The notes below the pieces were generated by a model. The model ran no database searches. It worked only from the letters and a program-made list of their open reading frames with translations, and was not told where the DNA came from. 64,000 bases of DNA. Origin: Pigmentiphaga sp. NML080357. Lineage in GTDB: Bacteria; Pseudomonadota; Gammaproteobacteria; Burkholderiales; Burkholderiaceae_B. A program made the position numbers and the translations under genes. How positions within the stretch are numbered: the first letter of the stretch is position 1; every line of letters begins with the position of its first letter. Below, piece by piece: positions 34,404 through 47,502 of the stretch. The stretch is taken from contig NZ_NINW01000049.1 in the NCBI RefSeq assembly GCF_002188465.1, forward strand, positions 124,001 to 188,000, given 5' to 3'.

Positions 34404-35165
34404 ATGAATATCACGACTACGCGGGCGGGGGTGGGGGAGGCGGAGTGGAAGGTGCGGGTGGATCTGGCGGCGTGTTATCGGCTGGTGGCGCATTTCGGGA
34501 TGGACGACCTGATCTACAACCACATTTCGGCCCGCGTGCCGGGCGCGGATGAGCATTTCCTGATCAACCCCTACGGAATGGCCTACGAGGAGATCACGGC
34601 GTCCAGCCTGGTCAGGATCGATCTGGACGGCAATGTGGTGGACGACGGCGGCCAGGGCTATGGCGTGAACCATGCGGGCTTCGTGATCCACTCGGCGGTG
34701 CACCGGGCGCGGCCGGACGTCGATTGCGTGATCCACACCCACACGCCCGCCGGCATGGCGGTATCCGCGCTCGAGTGCGGCCTCTTGCCGCTGACGCAGA
34801 CTGCGATGTTCTTCGGCAAGGTGGCCATGCACGAGTACGAGGGCGTGGTGGTGGACCTGGGCGAGCAGCGGCGGATCGTCGACGATCTCGGCGACAGCCA
34901 GGCCATGATCCTGCGCAACCACGGTCTCCTGACGGTGGGGCCGTCCATACCCGAGGCCTTCACCGCCATGTACTGGCTGGAGCGCGCCTGCCAGGCGCAA
35001 GCAATGGCCATGGCCTGCAATACTCCCCTGCACTTGCCCGCCTCCGCAGTGGTCGAGCTCACCAACCACCTCTACAAGCCCACCACCCGCCGTCCCTTCG
35101 GCCTGCTCGAATGGCCCGCCCTGCTGCGCCTGCTGGACCGCCGCGACAACTCCTATAGAAACTAA
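34404..35165 (+). CDS. Class II aldolase/adducin-family protein
   Basis: This 253-residue protein has the zinc-site motifs of class II aldolases: HTHTPAG (about residues 112-118) and a later RNHGLL with the third histidine, plus HISARVPG and INPYGM near the N-terminus. Relatives include fuculose-phosphate aldolase, ribulose-5-phosphate epimerase and decarboxylating variants. The absence of sugar genes means its substrate is open. It ends the cupin-Bug-aldolase operon; dispersed repeat copy 3 lies before it and copy 4 behind it. Confidence 0.85.
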   Translation: MNITTTRAGVGEAEWKVRVDLAACYRLVAHFGMDDLIYNHISARVPGADEHFLINPYGMAYEEITASSLVRIDLDGNVVDDGGQGYGVNHAGFVIHSAVHRARPDVDCVIHTHTPAGMAVSALECGLLPLTQTAMFFGKVAMHEYEGVVVDLGEQRRIVDDLGDSQAMILRNHGLLTVGPSIPEAFTAMYWLERACQAQAMAMACNTPLHLPASAVVELTNHLYKPTTRRPFGLLEWPALLRLLDRRDNSYRN

Positions 35166-35211
35166 GCGGAGCCACGCAGGACGCGGTGCCCCGCACCAGA
35201 CACCCCTTGCA

Positions 35212-35290
35212 GATCCAGGGCACAGCGGATCCGGCTTCGCCGGTCCGCCGGTGCCGCCCCCTGGGGGGCGCGCTTTAGCGCGTAGGGGGG
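35212..35290 (-). repeat. Dispersed palindromic repeat, copy 4
   Basis: This is a full copy in reverse orientation between the aldolase gene and the atp promoter. On the minus strand: CCTACGCGCTAAAGCGCGC, CCCCCCAGGGGG, then GGCACCGGCGGACCGGC-GAA-GCCGGATCCGCTGTGCC. Its T-shaped edge adjoins the -35 box at 35299. Confidence 0.9.
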
Positions 35291-35298
35291 ATTTTGAT

Positions 35299-35327
35299 TT
35301 GATCGGCCCGGGTAAACCCGCTATACT
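35299..35327 (+). promoter_or_regulatory. Candidate promoter of the atp operon
   Basis: TTGATC (35299-35304) and TATACT (35322-35327) are separated by exactly 17 bp, about 48 bp upstream of atpI and directly after dispersed repeat copy 4. Confidence 0.6.
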
Positions 35328-35374
35328 CGTATGGTTTGTCGGAAAGCAGGTCTTGAAAAGGTGCTAGTCGTCCG

Positions 35375-36001
35375 ATGAAGACGATCGAAGACGATCCGCG
35401 CCCTTCAAATGCCAACGGAAAAGCGGCCAACGGAAAAGCGGCCAACGCAAAAGCGGCTGGCGGGAACGCCGCCACGGGGAAGGCGCAGCGGGAAATATCC
35501 GGTGTGCGCGACCAAAGGGAGGCCGGCGAACCCGATCCATGGGGTTGGGAGGCCCGCGACGCCGAGCGTCTGCGATCCAATGAACAGGTAGAACCGCTTC
35601 GGCTTACCGAAGCAGAACGGATAGTGTTGCGTCAGCGGGCCGTGCGGGACTTGCTGCATGCGATAATTATTCAGGTTGCCGTCAGCGTAGTCGTTGCCGT
35701 GCTGGCCTACGCGGTGTCAGGGAGCGCCGCCGGAGGGTCGGCGCTGGTCGGTGCCGCGGCATACGTCATTCCCAACGCCTTGTTCGCATTCAGGCTGATT
35801 CTGAGTGTGCACAAGCCGGGGGGAGCAAACCCCGCAACGTTTTTCTTCGGCGAGTTCCTCAAGATCGCCATCGCTGCCGTGTTCATTGTCGCGGCGGCGA
35901 AGTTCGGTCGTGAGTGGCTTGTTTGGCCCGCCTTTCTGGCGGGTTTGGTGTGTGCGCTGAAAAGCCAGTGGCTGGTACTGGCTTTCGGCAAGAAGGATTG
36001 A
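35375..36001 (+). CDS. atpI: ATP synthase protein I (AtpI)
   Basis: This 208-residue membrane protein has a hydrophobic C-terminal half (about four helices from residue 95) matching AtpI, a helper in assembly of the F-type ATPase c-ring. The N-terminal 90 residues are unusually long and hydrophilic and contain five pentapeptides (ANGKA, ANGKA, ANAKA, AGGNA, ATGKA; residues 13-37). The 15-bp units coding for the first three are almost identical. Its position as first gene before atpB supports the call. Confidence 0.9.
   Translation: MKTIEDDPRPSNANGKAANGKAANAKAAGGNAATGKAQREISGVRDQREAGEPDPWGWEARDAERLRSNEQVEPLRLTEAERIVLRQRAVRDLLHAIIIQVAVSVVVAVLAYAVSGSAAGGSALVGAAAYVIPNALFAFRLILSVHKPGGANPATFFFGEFLKIAIAAVFIVAAAKFGREWLVWPAFLAGLVCALKSQWLVLAFGKKD
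35411..35485 (+). repeat. 15-bp tandem repeat within atpI
   Basis: There are five units of 15 bp. Units 1 and 2 are identical (GCCAACGGAAAAGCG), unit 3 has one change, and units 4 and 5 are more diverged. They encode the A-N-G-K-A pentapeptides of the AtpI N-terminus. Confidence 0.9.
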
Positions 36002-36007
36002 AGGTGA

Positions 36008-36946
<939 letters not shown>

Positions 36947-37035
36947 TCGGGCCTCCCGTACGTCCTTCGGGCGCCCCCAGGGGCGGCGCTGGCAGGCCGG
37001 CGGAGCCGGATCTGCGGCGCCCGTGGGGTCGGGGG
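36947..37035 (+). repeat. Dispersed palindromic repeat, copy 5 (diverged)
   Basis: It starts right after the atpB stop. The stem reads GGCGCTGGCAGGCCGGC-GGA-GCCGGATCTGCGGCGCC, where GCAG/CTGC and GGCGC/GCGCC replace the pairs found in other copies while keeping complementarity. The left end is more decayed. Confidence 0.75.
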
Positions 37036-37141
37036 AAAGTGGAGATGTGCAGGTGTGTGTAGAAATACCGGGGCGCGGTGGGTTGCCGCGGTCCAGTAGC
37101 AAGTTAGCAGTATCCGTCGTTCCAATCTTCAACATAACTAG

Positions 37142-37414
<273 letters not shown>

Positions 37415-37496
37415 GACCTCTATTCGACATGACCGCTCCGTGACGCGGCCCTCGCCCTCGTCACGGATGATGTTCTTTTCCGAATAAGGAAACACC

Positions 37497-37967
37497 GTGA
37501 ATCTGAACGCGACACTCGTCTTCCAGATGCTCGTGTTCTTCATTCTGGCGTGGTTCACGATGAAGTTCGTGTGGCCGCCTCTGATGAAGTCCATCGAAGA
37601 GCGCCGTCTGAAGATCGCCGAAGGCCTCGCCTCGGCCGAGAAGGGCAAGGCCGAGCTGGTGCAGGCCGAGGCCCGCATCGGTCAGATCGAAGCCGCCGCC
37701 AAGGCCGAGAACCAGGCTCGCCTGGCCCAGGCCGAGAAGCAGGCTGCCGCCCTGATCGAGCAGGCCCGCAAGGACGCCGAGGCCGAACGCGCCCGCATTC
37801 TCGAGCAAGCCCGCCAGGAAGCGCAGCAGGAAGCCCAGCGCGCCCGCGAAGGCCTGCGCGACGCCGTGGCGCAACTGGCCGTCAAGGGCGCCGAGGAAAT
37901 CCTCAAGCGCGAAGTCAACGCCCAGGTGCATGCCGAACTGCTCGGCCAGCTCAAGGCGCAGTTGTAA
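37497..37967 (+). CDS. atpF: F-type ATP synthase subunit b
   Basis: This 156-residue peripheral-stalk subunit has one N-terminal membrane helix ([20 protein letters not shown]), then a long charged coiled coil rich in Ala, Glu, Gln and Arg to the C-terminus. Length matches E. coli subunit b (156). Translation starts at a GTG or the following codon after a TAAGGAAA site. It lies between atpE and atpH. Confidence 0.96.
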   Translation: MNLNATLVFQMLVFFILAWFTMKFVWPPLMKSIEERRLKIAEGLASAEKGKAELVQAEARIGQIEAAAKAENQARLAQAEKQAAALIEQARKDAEAERARILEQARQEAQQEAQRAREGLRDAVAQLAVKGAEEILKREVNAQVHAELLGQLKAQL

Positions 37968-38052
37968 ATGAACCCGCGCGGGTGGCACGGCAGCGTGCCG
38001 CTCTCGCGTTTGCGAATCACCTCGCTAACCGTATCAGGCATCGAGAGCCACC

Positions 38053-38592
38053 ATGGCTGAACTGTCCACCATCGCCCGGCCATACGCTGAAGCGCTGTTC
38101 GGCGTTGCCCGTGCAGATAGCGCAGGCCTTGCCGCCTGGGCCGAGCTTGTCGCCGAAATGGCGCAGGCCGCCGCGCACCCCGACGTGCGCAGCGCCATCG
38201 CCGATCCCAAGCTCGACAACGAGCAGCGAGTCGAATTGTTCACGGCCACGCTGAAGACGCCGCTGTCGCCGGCCGCGCGCAATTTCGTGAAGCTGCTGGT
38301 CGAAAACGGCCGCTTGCTGCTGTTGCCCGAGATCGCATCGCAATTCCTGTGGCTCAAGAATCGCCACGAGGGCACCGCGGATGCCGAGATCGCCAGCGCA
38401 TTCGCGTTGACCGATGCCCAGGTTGCCGACCTGGTCGCCGGGCTGGAAAAGAAATTCGGCGTGAAGATCAAGCCCACCGTCCGGGTCGACGCTTCGCTGA
38501 TCGGCGGCGTGCGCGTGTCCGTCGGGGACCAGGTGCTCGATACCTCCGTGCGTGCGCAGCTTGATCGCATGCGCGACGCGCTCGTCGCATAG
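38053..38592 (+). CDS. atpH: F-type ATP synthase subunit delta
   Basis: This 179-residue protein links the b stalk to the top of F1. Its N-terminal helical domain begins [16 protein letters not shown], the delta/OSCP signature, and the C-terminal part carries [21 protein letters not shown]. It is in normal order between atpF and atpA. Confidence 0.96.
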   Translation: MAELSTIARPYAEALFGVARADSAGLAAWAELVAEMAQAAAHPDVRSAIADPKLDNEQRVELFTATLKTPLSPAARNFVKLLVENGRLLLLPEIASQFLWLKNRHEGTADAEIASAFALTDAQVADLVAGLEKKFGVKIKPTVRVDASLIGGVRVSVGDQVLDTSVRAQLDRMRDALVA

Positions 38593-38645
38593 TTCGGTCG
38601 CTGCGCCCTTATCGGCACCGAGAGAAAGGATTCCAGGAGTCAACC

Positions 38646-40184
<1,539 letters not shown>

Positions 40185-40263
40185 ACCCCCCTCGACGCGC
40201 TACGCGCGCCCCCCAGGGGGCGGCACCGGCGGACCGGCAAAGCCGGATCCGCCGTGCCCTGGA
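40185..40263 (+). repeat. Dispersed palindromic repeat, copy 6
   Basis: It begins at the base after the atpA stop. Elements: GACGCGCTACGCGCGCC, CCCCAGGGGG, then GGCACCGGCGGACCGGC-AAA-GCCGGATCCGCCGTGCC. It lies in the 125-bp atpA-atpG gap. Confidence 0.9.
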
Positions 40264-40309
40264 AGGCGGGGCAGCAACGGCTTAGAGGGAAACAGAGAAG
40301 GGAAGATAG

Positions 40310-41188
40310 ATGCCCGGAATCAAGGAAATCCGAACCAAGATCAAGAGCGTGCAAAACACGCGCAAGATCACCAAGGCGATGGAGATGGTCGCCGCGTCCA
40401 AGATGCGCAAGGCGCAGGATCGGATGCGCGCTGCCCGCCCGTATGCCGACAAGGTGCGCAATATCGCCGCGCACATGGCGCAAGCCAATCCCGACTACGA
40501 GCACGCCTACCTGGCCAAGCGGGAAGACATCAAGGCTGCCGGTCTGATCGTGGTCACCACCGACAAGGGCCTGTGCGGCGCGCTGAACACCAACGTTCTG
40601 CGCGCGGTGCTCAATCGCCTGAAGGAATCCGAAGCGAAGGGCATCAAGGTCCAGACCACGGCCATCGGCAACAAGGGCCTGGGCTTCCTGACCCGTCTGG
40701 ACGCCAACGTCGTGTCCCAGGTGGTGCAGCTGGGCGATGCGCCCAACCTCGAGCGCCTGATCGGCGCGATCAAGGTGCAGCTCGACGCCTATGCCGAGGG
40801 CAAGGTCGACGTGGTGTACCTGGCGTACAACCGCTTCATCAACACGATGAAGCAGGAGCCCGTGATCGAGCAGCTGCTGCCGCTGTCGGCCGAGCGCTTC
40901 GCGCAGACCGAGGAAGAAAAGAAGGCCTACTCGTGGGACTACATCTACGAACCGGATGCGAAGTCGGTCGTCGATGAACTCCTGCTGCGCTACGTGGAAG
41001 CGCTGGTGTACCAAGCCGTTGCCGAAAACATGGCGTCCGAGCAGTCCGCCCGGATGGTGGCCATGAAGGCTGCATCGGACAACGCCAAGAAGGTGATCGG
41101 CGACCTGCAACTGGTCTACAACAAGACCCGCCAGGCTGCCATCACCAAGGAAATTTCGGAAATCGTGGGTGGTGCGGCGGCGGTGTAA
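40310..41188 (+). CDS. atpG: F-type ATP synthase subunit gamma
   Basis: This 292-residue rotor shaft has the N-terminal coiled coil [28 protein letters not shown] and the C-terminal [15 protein letters not shown]-type helix ([21 protein letters not shown]). Both are characteristic. It sits between atpA and atpD. Confidence 0.97.
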   Translation: MPGIKEIRTKIKSVQNTRKITKAMEMVAASKMRKAQDRMRAARPYADKVRNIAAHMAQANPDYEHAYLAKREDIKAAGLIVVTTDKGLCGALNTNVLRAVLNRLKESEAKGIKVQTTAIGNKGLGFLTRLDANVVSQVVQLGDAPNLERLIGAIKVQLDAYAEGKVDVVYLAYNRFINTMKQEPVIEQLLPLSAERFAQTEEEKKAYSWDYIYEPDAKSVVDELLLRYVEALVYQAVAENMASEQSARMVAMKAASDNAKKVIGDLQLVYNKTRQAAITKEISEIVGGAAAV

Positions 41189-41206
41189 GCCGGCGCGACG
41201 CCTTAA

Positions 41207-42649
<1,443 letters not shown>

Positions 42650-42726
42650 CCCCCCTACGCGCTTACGCGCGCCCCCCAGGGGGCGGCACTGGCGGACCGG
42701 CAAAGCCGGATCCGCTGTGCCCTGGG
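42650..42726 (+). repeat. Dispersed palindromic repeat, copy 7
   Basis: It begins at the base after the atpD stop: CCCCCCTACGCGCTTACGCG, GCCCCCCAGGGGGC, then GGCACTGGCGGACCGGC-AAA-GCCGGATCCGCTGTGCC and CCTGGGTTC. It lies between atpD and atpC. Confidence 0.9.
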
Positions 42727-42791
42727 TTCGGGGCAGTTATTTTGGGTAGGGGCGCTGGGGCTGCGCGAAGCGCAGTCCAGGAGAATTGAGT

Positions 42792-43214
42792 ATGGCAACT
42801 ATTCATGTAGATGTCGTCAGTGCGGAAGCGTCGATCTTCGCCGGCGAGGCGAAGTTCGTTGCGCTGCCTGGCGAGGCGGGCGAGCTGGGGATCCTGCCCG
42901 GCCATACGCCGCTGATCTCGCGTATCCGTCCGGGTACGGTGAAGATCTCGCGCGCGGACAACGGCGAGGAAGAGCACATCTTCGTCGCGGGCGGGCTGCT
43001 CGAGATCCAGCCGGGTACCGTGACGGTGCTGGCCGATACGGCCATCCGCAGCCACGACCTGGACGAGGCCAAGGCCGAGCAGGCGCGCAGGGCGGCGGAA
43101 GAAGCGCTGCGCAATGCCAAGGACAAGGCCGAAGTGGCCGTGGTCGAGGCCGAGCTGGCGATGCTGGCTGCGCAGCTGGCCGCCATCCGCAAGTTGCGGG
43201 GTGGAAGAAGCTAG
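42792..43214 (+). CDS. atpC: F-type ATP synthase subunit epsilon
   Basis: This 140-residue subunit has an N-terminal beta-sandwich ([43 protein letters not shown]) and a C-terminal helical hairpin rich in Ala, Glu and Lys that can inhibit hydrolysis. AGGAGA at 42779-42784 fixes the ATG at 42792; a TTG two codons earlier is also open. It is the last gene of the operon, with a terminator 38 bp behind it. Confidence 0.96.
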   Translation: MATIHVDVVSAEASIFAGEAKFVALPGEAGELGILPGHTPLISRIRPGTVKISRADNGEEEHIFVAGGLLEIQPGTVTVLADTAIRSHDLDEAKAEQARRAAEEALRNAKDKAEVAVVEAELAMLAAQLAAIRKLRGGRS

Positions 43215-43252
43215 GTCCTCCCTAGCGCTTCGCGCGCCCAGGTTGGAATGTG

Positions 43253-43287
43253 AATCGCGGTGTCCTAAGAGGCTCCGCGATTTTTTT
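43253..43287 (+). terminator. Intrinsic terminator of the atp operon
   Basis: AATCGCGG (43253-43260) and CCGCGATT (43275-43282) form an 8-bp stem with a 14-base loop followed by a run of T to 43287. It converges with the end of the TetR gene. Confidence 0.85.
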
Positions 43288-43903
43288 ATGGGGTCGGCTG
43301 CTGAGCTGCCGCGGGGGCGGGAAGGGCGGCGTTCAGGAGCTGTTCGGCGGTGGCGCGGGCGGCGTCGGCGGCTTTCAGATTGGCGTCGACATGGGTGGAG
43401 ACGGACGCGCCATCGTAGAGCAGCATCAGCTGGTAAGCCAGGGACTCTGGATCGGCTGCGCCGGCTTCCCGGGCCAGGCTGGTGAACAGGTCGCGCATCC
43501 AGCCGCGCGCCGTGTCGCAGGCTCCCCGGATGCCGGCGCTGGGCGCGGATTCGGAGGCGGCGCGGCTGAAGGGGCAGCCGCGGTAGCGGGGCGCGGCCAT
43601 GGTTTCCCGCATGCTGTCGAAGATGGCCAGCAAGCGTTCGCGGGGATCGACGCACTGGGCAAGGCGGGCGGCGATGCGCGCCTGCCGCGCCTCGTGCCGG
43701 GCAAGCAGGTAGGCCTGGATCAGCGCTTCCTTGCTGCCAAAGGTGTCGTACAGCGATGCCTTGGCCACGCCGGCGCGTTCGATGATCCGGTCTATGCCGA
43801 CCGTGTGGATGCTCCCTTCGTAGAACAGCTCGTCCGCGGCGTCGAGCAGGCGCTGGCGCGCCGAACGGCGGGTCGCCGGGTCTTTTGTCGTATTCGTGTC
43901 CAT
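43286..43903 (-). CDS. TetR-family transcriptional repressor
   Basis: This 205-residue protein has the N-terminal TetR helix-turn-helix: ARQRLLDAADELFYEGSIHT, then IIERAGVAKASLYDTFGSKEALI (residues about 15-60). The C-terminal ligand domain resembles the TetR_C group seen with efflux pumps. It is divergent from an MFS transporter gene, with two CAGACAG/CTGTCTG sites in the 79-bp gap, so it very likely represses both genes until a toxic ligand binds. Confidence 0.9.
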   Translation of the reverse strand: MDTNTTKDPATRRSARQRLLDAADELFYEGSIHTVGIDRIIERAGVAKASLYDTFGSKEALIQAYLLARHEARQARIAARLAQCVDPRERLLAIFDSMRETMAAPRYRGCPFSRAASESAPSAGIRGACDTARGWMRDLFTSLAREAGAADPESLAYQLMLLYDGASVSTHVDANLKAADAARATAEQLLNAALPAPAAAQQPTP

Positions 43904-43916
43904 GCCTTGACATTAC

Positions 43917-43960
43917 CAGACAGGTCTGTACACTTCAAGCAATTCAGACAGACCTGTCTG
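43917..43960. promoter_or_regulatory. Paired TetR operators in the efflux-pump promoter
   Basis: Site 2, CAGACAG-AC-CTGTCTG (43945-43960), is a perfect 7+2+7 inverted repeat. Site 1, CAGACAGGTCTGTA (43917-43930), has the same left half and a partial right half. Both lie between the divergent TetR and MFS genes. Confidence 0.75.
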
Positions 43961-43982
43961 TTTAATGTTCCGGATTCCACTC

Positions 43983-45245
43983 ATGACTTGCGCTTCTGCC
44001 GCCAAGGCCGCCGCCCCCGTTCCCGCCTGCCCCCGGGCCCACGGCCGGCTGTCGCCGCGGTTCAGCTTCCATCTGCTGGCATCGATCACCCTGGCGTTCC
44101 TGGCGGGGTCGGCGGCGCCGACCCCGCTATACGCGATCTACCAGCAGCAATGGGGATTCTCTGCCACCATGCTGACAGTGGCGTTCGGCAGCTACGCCTT
44201 GGCGGTGCTCGTGTCGCTTTTGGTGGCTGGCCGCCTGTCGGACTATATCGGCCGCCGGCCGGTGCTCATGGCTGCCGCGGCGGTGCAGGCGGCGGCCATG
44301 GTGGTCTTTGCCACCGCGGACGGCCTGTCCGACTTGCTGGCGGGGCGCGTGATCCAGGGCCTGTCCGCGGGCGCCGCCATCGCCGCGGTGGGCGCCGGCA
44401 TGCTCGATATCGACAAGGCGCGCGGCGCGTTGGCCAATGCGCTGGCGCCCATGCTGGGCACGGCGGTGGGCGGCATCATGGCCGGGATCATGGTCCAGTA
44501 CCTGCCGGCCCCGACGCACCTGGTGTACGCCGTGCTGGGCGTGGTCTTCGTCTTGCAGGGCATAGGTATTTTCTTTATCGCGGAAACGGCGCCGCGGCGG
44601 CGCGGCGCGCTGGCTTCGCTCGTGCCCAGTTTCGCCATGCCGGCTTCCGTGCGCACACCGCTGCTGCTGGCGCTGCCGATCGTGGTTGCGGTCTGGGGGC
44701 TGGGCGGTTTCTATGCTTCGCTGGGTCCCACGCTGCTGCGCAGCCTGGTCGGGTCGAGCTCCGTCCTGCTCGGAGGCCTGGCGCTGTTCCTCCTGGCCGT
44801 CAGCGGCGTGATTGCCGTGGCGGTGCTGCGCGACCGTTCGGCCCGGATGCTGGCGCGCTTTGGCGCAGTCGCGCTGATGATCGGCATGGCGGCCGTGCTG
44901 GCGGCGCTTTCCCTGCATTCGTTGGCACTGTTCATGGTCGGGACCGCGATCGCGGGCACCGGGTTCGGCACCGGTTTCCAGGGCGCGCTGCGCAACGTGA
45001 TCGCGCCTCTGCCGCCAACCGATCGGGCCGGTGTCCTGTCCGTGCTGTTCGTCGTGTCCTACCTGGCGATGGGCGTGCCGGCCATTCTTGCCGGCTACGA
45101 TGTGGCGCAGCGTGGCGACATCGTCTTCACCGCGCGCGAGTTCGGCGCCGGCGTGCTGCTATTGGGCGCGCTGGCCTGGCTGGGCGCGGCAAGGGCAGCG
45201 CCGTCCACGCGCATCCAGGCTGCTTCCCCTCGCTCCGAGTTGTAA
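43983..45245 (+). CDS. MFS efflux transporter
   Basis: This 420-residue protein has about 12 membrane spans. The first helices are followed by the MFS loop motif GRLSDYIGRRPVLM (motif A form), and the N-domain has SLLVAGRL and GRVIQGLSAGAAIAAVGAG. It is likely a proton-driven drug or metabolite exporter. An ATG at 43965 sits only four bases after the operator with no ribosome-binding site, so the ATG at 43983 is preferred. It is under control of the divergent TetR repressor. Confidence 0.85.
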   Translation: MTCASAAKAAAPVPACPRAHGRLSPRFSFHLLASITLAFLAGSAAPTPLYAIYQQQWGFSATMLTVAFGSYALAVLVSLLVAGRLSDYIGRRPVLMAAAAVQAAAMVVFATADGLSDLLAGRVIQGLSAGAAIAAVGAGMLDIDKARGALANALAPMLGTAVGGIMAGIMVQYLPAPTHLVYAVLGVVFVLQGIGIFFIAETAPRRRGALASLVPSFAMPASVRTPLLLALPIVVAVWGLGGFYASLGPTLLRSLVGSSSVLLGGLALFLLAVSGVIAVAVLRDRSARMLARFGAVALMIGMAAVLAALSLHSLALFMVGTAIAGTGFGTGFQGALRNVIAPLPPTDRAGVLSVLFVVSYLAMGVPAILAGYDVAQRGDIVFTAREFGAGVLLLGALAWLGAARAAPSTRIQAASPRSEL

Positions 45246-45436
45246 CGAATCGACGGACCGGGGCAGGAAGCCGGCGCCTTGCGAGGCGCCGCATGCCGCG
45301 GCCTCGCGGCAACCTGCGCCCGGCGGGCCCCGGGCCGCTGCCAACAAATCGAAAACAACGGTATCCCAGGGCGGGCCGCGGGCCTTCCGCATGCTTGCTA
45401 GCATGACCGCTGAGTCGGCCAAGACGAGGCGTCAAC

Positions 45437-46540
45437 ATGTTGGCTTCCCTACCTCTCGACTTCCTGCCGGAGGCATACCGGGCGTGGTTCGTACTGGCGA
45501 TCGCCATGGTCGTCGCCGTCATCATCGCCCTGATCGTCCACCGCATCGGCTTTCTGGTGCTCAGGCGAATCACCGCGCCGCGTCCCTATCTCCACGCCGT
45601 GGTGGTAGGTGGATGCACCGCCAGCCAGTTCGTGATGGCGCTGCTGGCGATACGCGTGGTGCTCAGCGGCGCGCCCGCGGACATGCCTTATACCCGCGGC
45701 CTGGCCTACGTCGTCACCGTGGCCCTCATCCTGTGCCTGACGTGGTGGGCCAACAGCTGCATCAAGTCGCTCAGCGATACGGCCATCCGGCTCAATCCCT
45801 ACGACGTGGCCGACAACCTGCGCGCGCGCCGCATGCTGACGCAGACCCGGGTGCTGGCGCGCAGCGCCCATGCCGTGATCCTGCTGCTGGGCCTGTCATT
45901 CGTGTTGCTGACCTTGCCGGGCGTGCGCCAGATCGGCGCCAGCCTGCTGGCCTCGGCCGGCGTGGCGGGCCTGATTGCCGGCATCGCGGCGCGCCCGGTG
46001 CTGGGCAATTTCATTGCCGGCCTGCAGATCGCTTTCAGCCAGCCCATACGGATCGACGACGTGCTTATCGTCAACGGCGAGTGGGGCAGGGTCGAGGAGA
46101 TCACCGGCACCTTCGTCGTGGTGCGCATCTGGGACGAACGGCGCATGATCGTGCCCTTGCAGTGGTTCATCGAGAATCCGTTCGAGAACTGGACGCACCG
46201 GACGGCGTCGCTGCTGGGCACCGTTTTCCTGTGGCTCGATTTCTCGGTGCCGCTGGAGCCGGTACGCAAGGAGTTCGAGCGCTTGTGCAAGGAGTCGCCG
46301 CTCTGGGACACGCGCGTGGCGGTGGTGCAGGTGACGGACACCACTGACCGCGCGATGCAGGTGCGCTTCCTGGTGAGCGCCGCCAATTCCGGCCAGGCCT
46401 TCGATTTGCGATGCTATTTGCGCGAGCGGCTGATCGCGTTCATCAGCGAACGCTATCCCGGCGGGTTGCCGCGCGTGCGCGCGCAGCTGGGCCGGGAGCG
46501 GGATGATGCCACGCCGGAAGGCCGCGTGATCCCGGTGTAG
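45437..46540 (+). CDS. MscS-family mechanosensitive ion channel
   Basis: This 367-residue inner-membrane protein has four or more helices up to about residue 185, including the glycine/alanine-rich pore helix (LLASAGVAGLIAGIAARPVLGNFIAG). The MscS beta domain follows (FSQPIRIDDVLIVNGEWGRVEEITGTFVVVRIWDERRMIVP), and then a C-terminal alpha/beta domain. It opens on membrane tension to release solutes during hypo-osmotic shock. It is monocistronic and converges with an IclR gene. Confidence 0.9.
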   Translation: MLASLPLDFLPEAYRAWFVLAIAMVVAVIIALIVHRIGFLVLRRITAPRPYLHAVVVGGCTASQFVMALLAIRVVLSGAPADMPYTRGLAYVVTVALILCLTWWANSCIKSLSDTAIRLNPYDVADNLRARRMLTQTRVLARSAHAVILLLGLSFVLLTLPGVRQIGASLLASAGVAGLIAGIAARPVLGNFIAGLQIAFSQPIRIDDVLIVNGEWGRVEEITGTFVVVRIWDERRMIVPLQWFIENPFENWTHRTASLLGTVFLWLDFSVPLEPVRKEFERLCKESPLWDTRVAVVQVTDTTDRAMQVRFLVSAANSGQAFDLRCYLRERLIAFISERYPGGLPRVRAQLGRERDDATPEGRVIPV

Positions 46541-46586
46541 CGATCGGTAGCCGGGCGGCGCGGCGACATTCGCCGGTTGCCGCGCT

Positions 46587-47375
46587 TCAGTTGCCGCCCG
46601 CGCGGCCTCGCAGCGACGCCTCGATTTCCCTGGCGTGCTCGTGGAGTTTGCGCGCCAGCATCGCCACGCGGTCTTCCCGCATGCGGTCGTCGATGGCCGC
46701 CACGCTGATGGCCGCGATGGGCCGGCCCAGGGTGTCGCGTATCGGCACGCCGGCGGCGGTGACACCCCGCGTGACGCGGTTGCGGATCAGCGAATGGCCC
46801 AGTCGGCGGCAGGCCTCGATGGCGGCGCGCAGGTCCTGCTCGCTGAACCGGCCCTCTTCGCAGATGCGTTGCCCGTCGGTGGCGATGATGTCTTCCCGCT
46901 CGGCGTCGGGCAGGTACGAGAGGATGGCAAGCCCGCCCGCGCCGAGCCCCAGTGGACGTCGGCTGCCGATCGAGAGCGTGTTCACCCGTATCGGGGATGG
47001 CCCCTCGTGCCGCGCCTCGCACACGGCTTCGCTGCCGCTGCGCACCGACAGGTAGATGGTATCGCCGACCTCTTCGGCCAGCCGGTCCAGGCTGGCGCGG
47101 CAATGCTCGCGCAAGTCGTAGGACGCCGTGGCCGCCAGCCCCAGTTCGAACGCCAGCGGGCCGAGCGCATACCACTTGTCCGATTCTTTCTGGGTGACCA
47201 GGCGCTCGCGAATCAGACGGCGCAGCAGCCGATGCACGGTGGAATGGGGAAGGGCGGTAGCCTCGGCCAGTTGGGTCAGCGCCCGCCCTCGCTTGCCGGC
47301 CGTCGCCAGCAGCTTCAACAGCTGGACTGCCCGTTCAATGGTGCCCGGTTCGCCGGGGGTGCCGCCGCTTGCCAT
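46587..47375 (-). CDS. IclR-family transcriptional regulator of the homogentisate cluster
   Basis: This 262-residue protein has an N-terminal winged helix-turn-helix (GTIERAVQLLKLLATAGKRG, LTQLAEATALPHSTVHRLLRRLIRERLV) and a GAF-like effector domain with GRPIAAISVAAIDDRM. It is divergent from the Bug-hmgA-FAH operon, with GGAA/TTCC inverted repeats in the gap (47393-47403 and 47456-47472). It is probably the repressor of homogentisate degradation, as IclR regulators are for hmg operons elsewhere. Confidence 0.88.
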   Translation of the reverse strand: MASGGTPGEPGTIERAVQLLKLLATAGKRGRALTQLAEATALPHSTVHRLLRRLIRERLVTQKESDKWYALGPLAFELGLAATASYDLREHCRASLDRLAEEVGDTIYLSVRSGSEAVCEARHEGPSPIRVNTLSIGSRRPLGLGAGGLAILSYLPDAEREDIIATDGQRICEEGRFSEQDLRAAIEACRRLGHSLIRNRVTRGVTAAGVPIRDTLGRPIAAISVAAIDDRMREDRVAMLARKLHEHAREIEASLRGRAGGN

Positions 47376-47392
47376 AACTCATGTCCATTCTG

Positions 47393-47472
47393 CGGAAATT
47401 CCGGTGTTCGCCGGTCGGGCCGATCATATATTGCTCCTCCATGCGGGACGCGGTTTTTCCATAGAGCGGAAA
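47393..47472. promoter_or_regulatory. Putative IclR operators upstream of the Bug-hmgA operon
   Basis: CGGAA-A-TTCCG (47393-47403) is a perfect palindrome. TTTCC-N7-GGAAA (47456-47472) is a second inverted repeat with the same seven-base spacing seen at 19120-19138. Both lie in the IclR/Bug divergent gap. Confidence 0.5.
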
Positions 47473-47502
47473 CCCGCGACACGATAAGCGAGGAGACAGA
47501 CG

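Noticed and set aside
43965-43982. Earlier ATG for the MFS transporter
   Set aside because: Only four bases after the TetR operator and with no ribosome-binding site; kept as an alternative.
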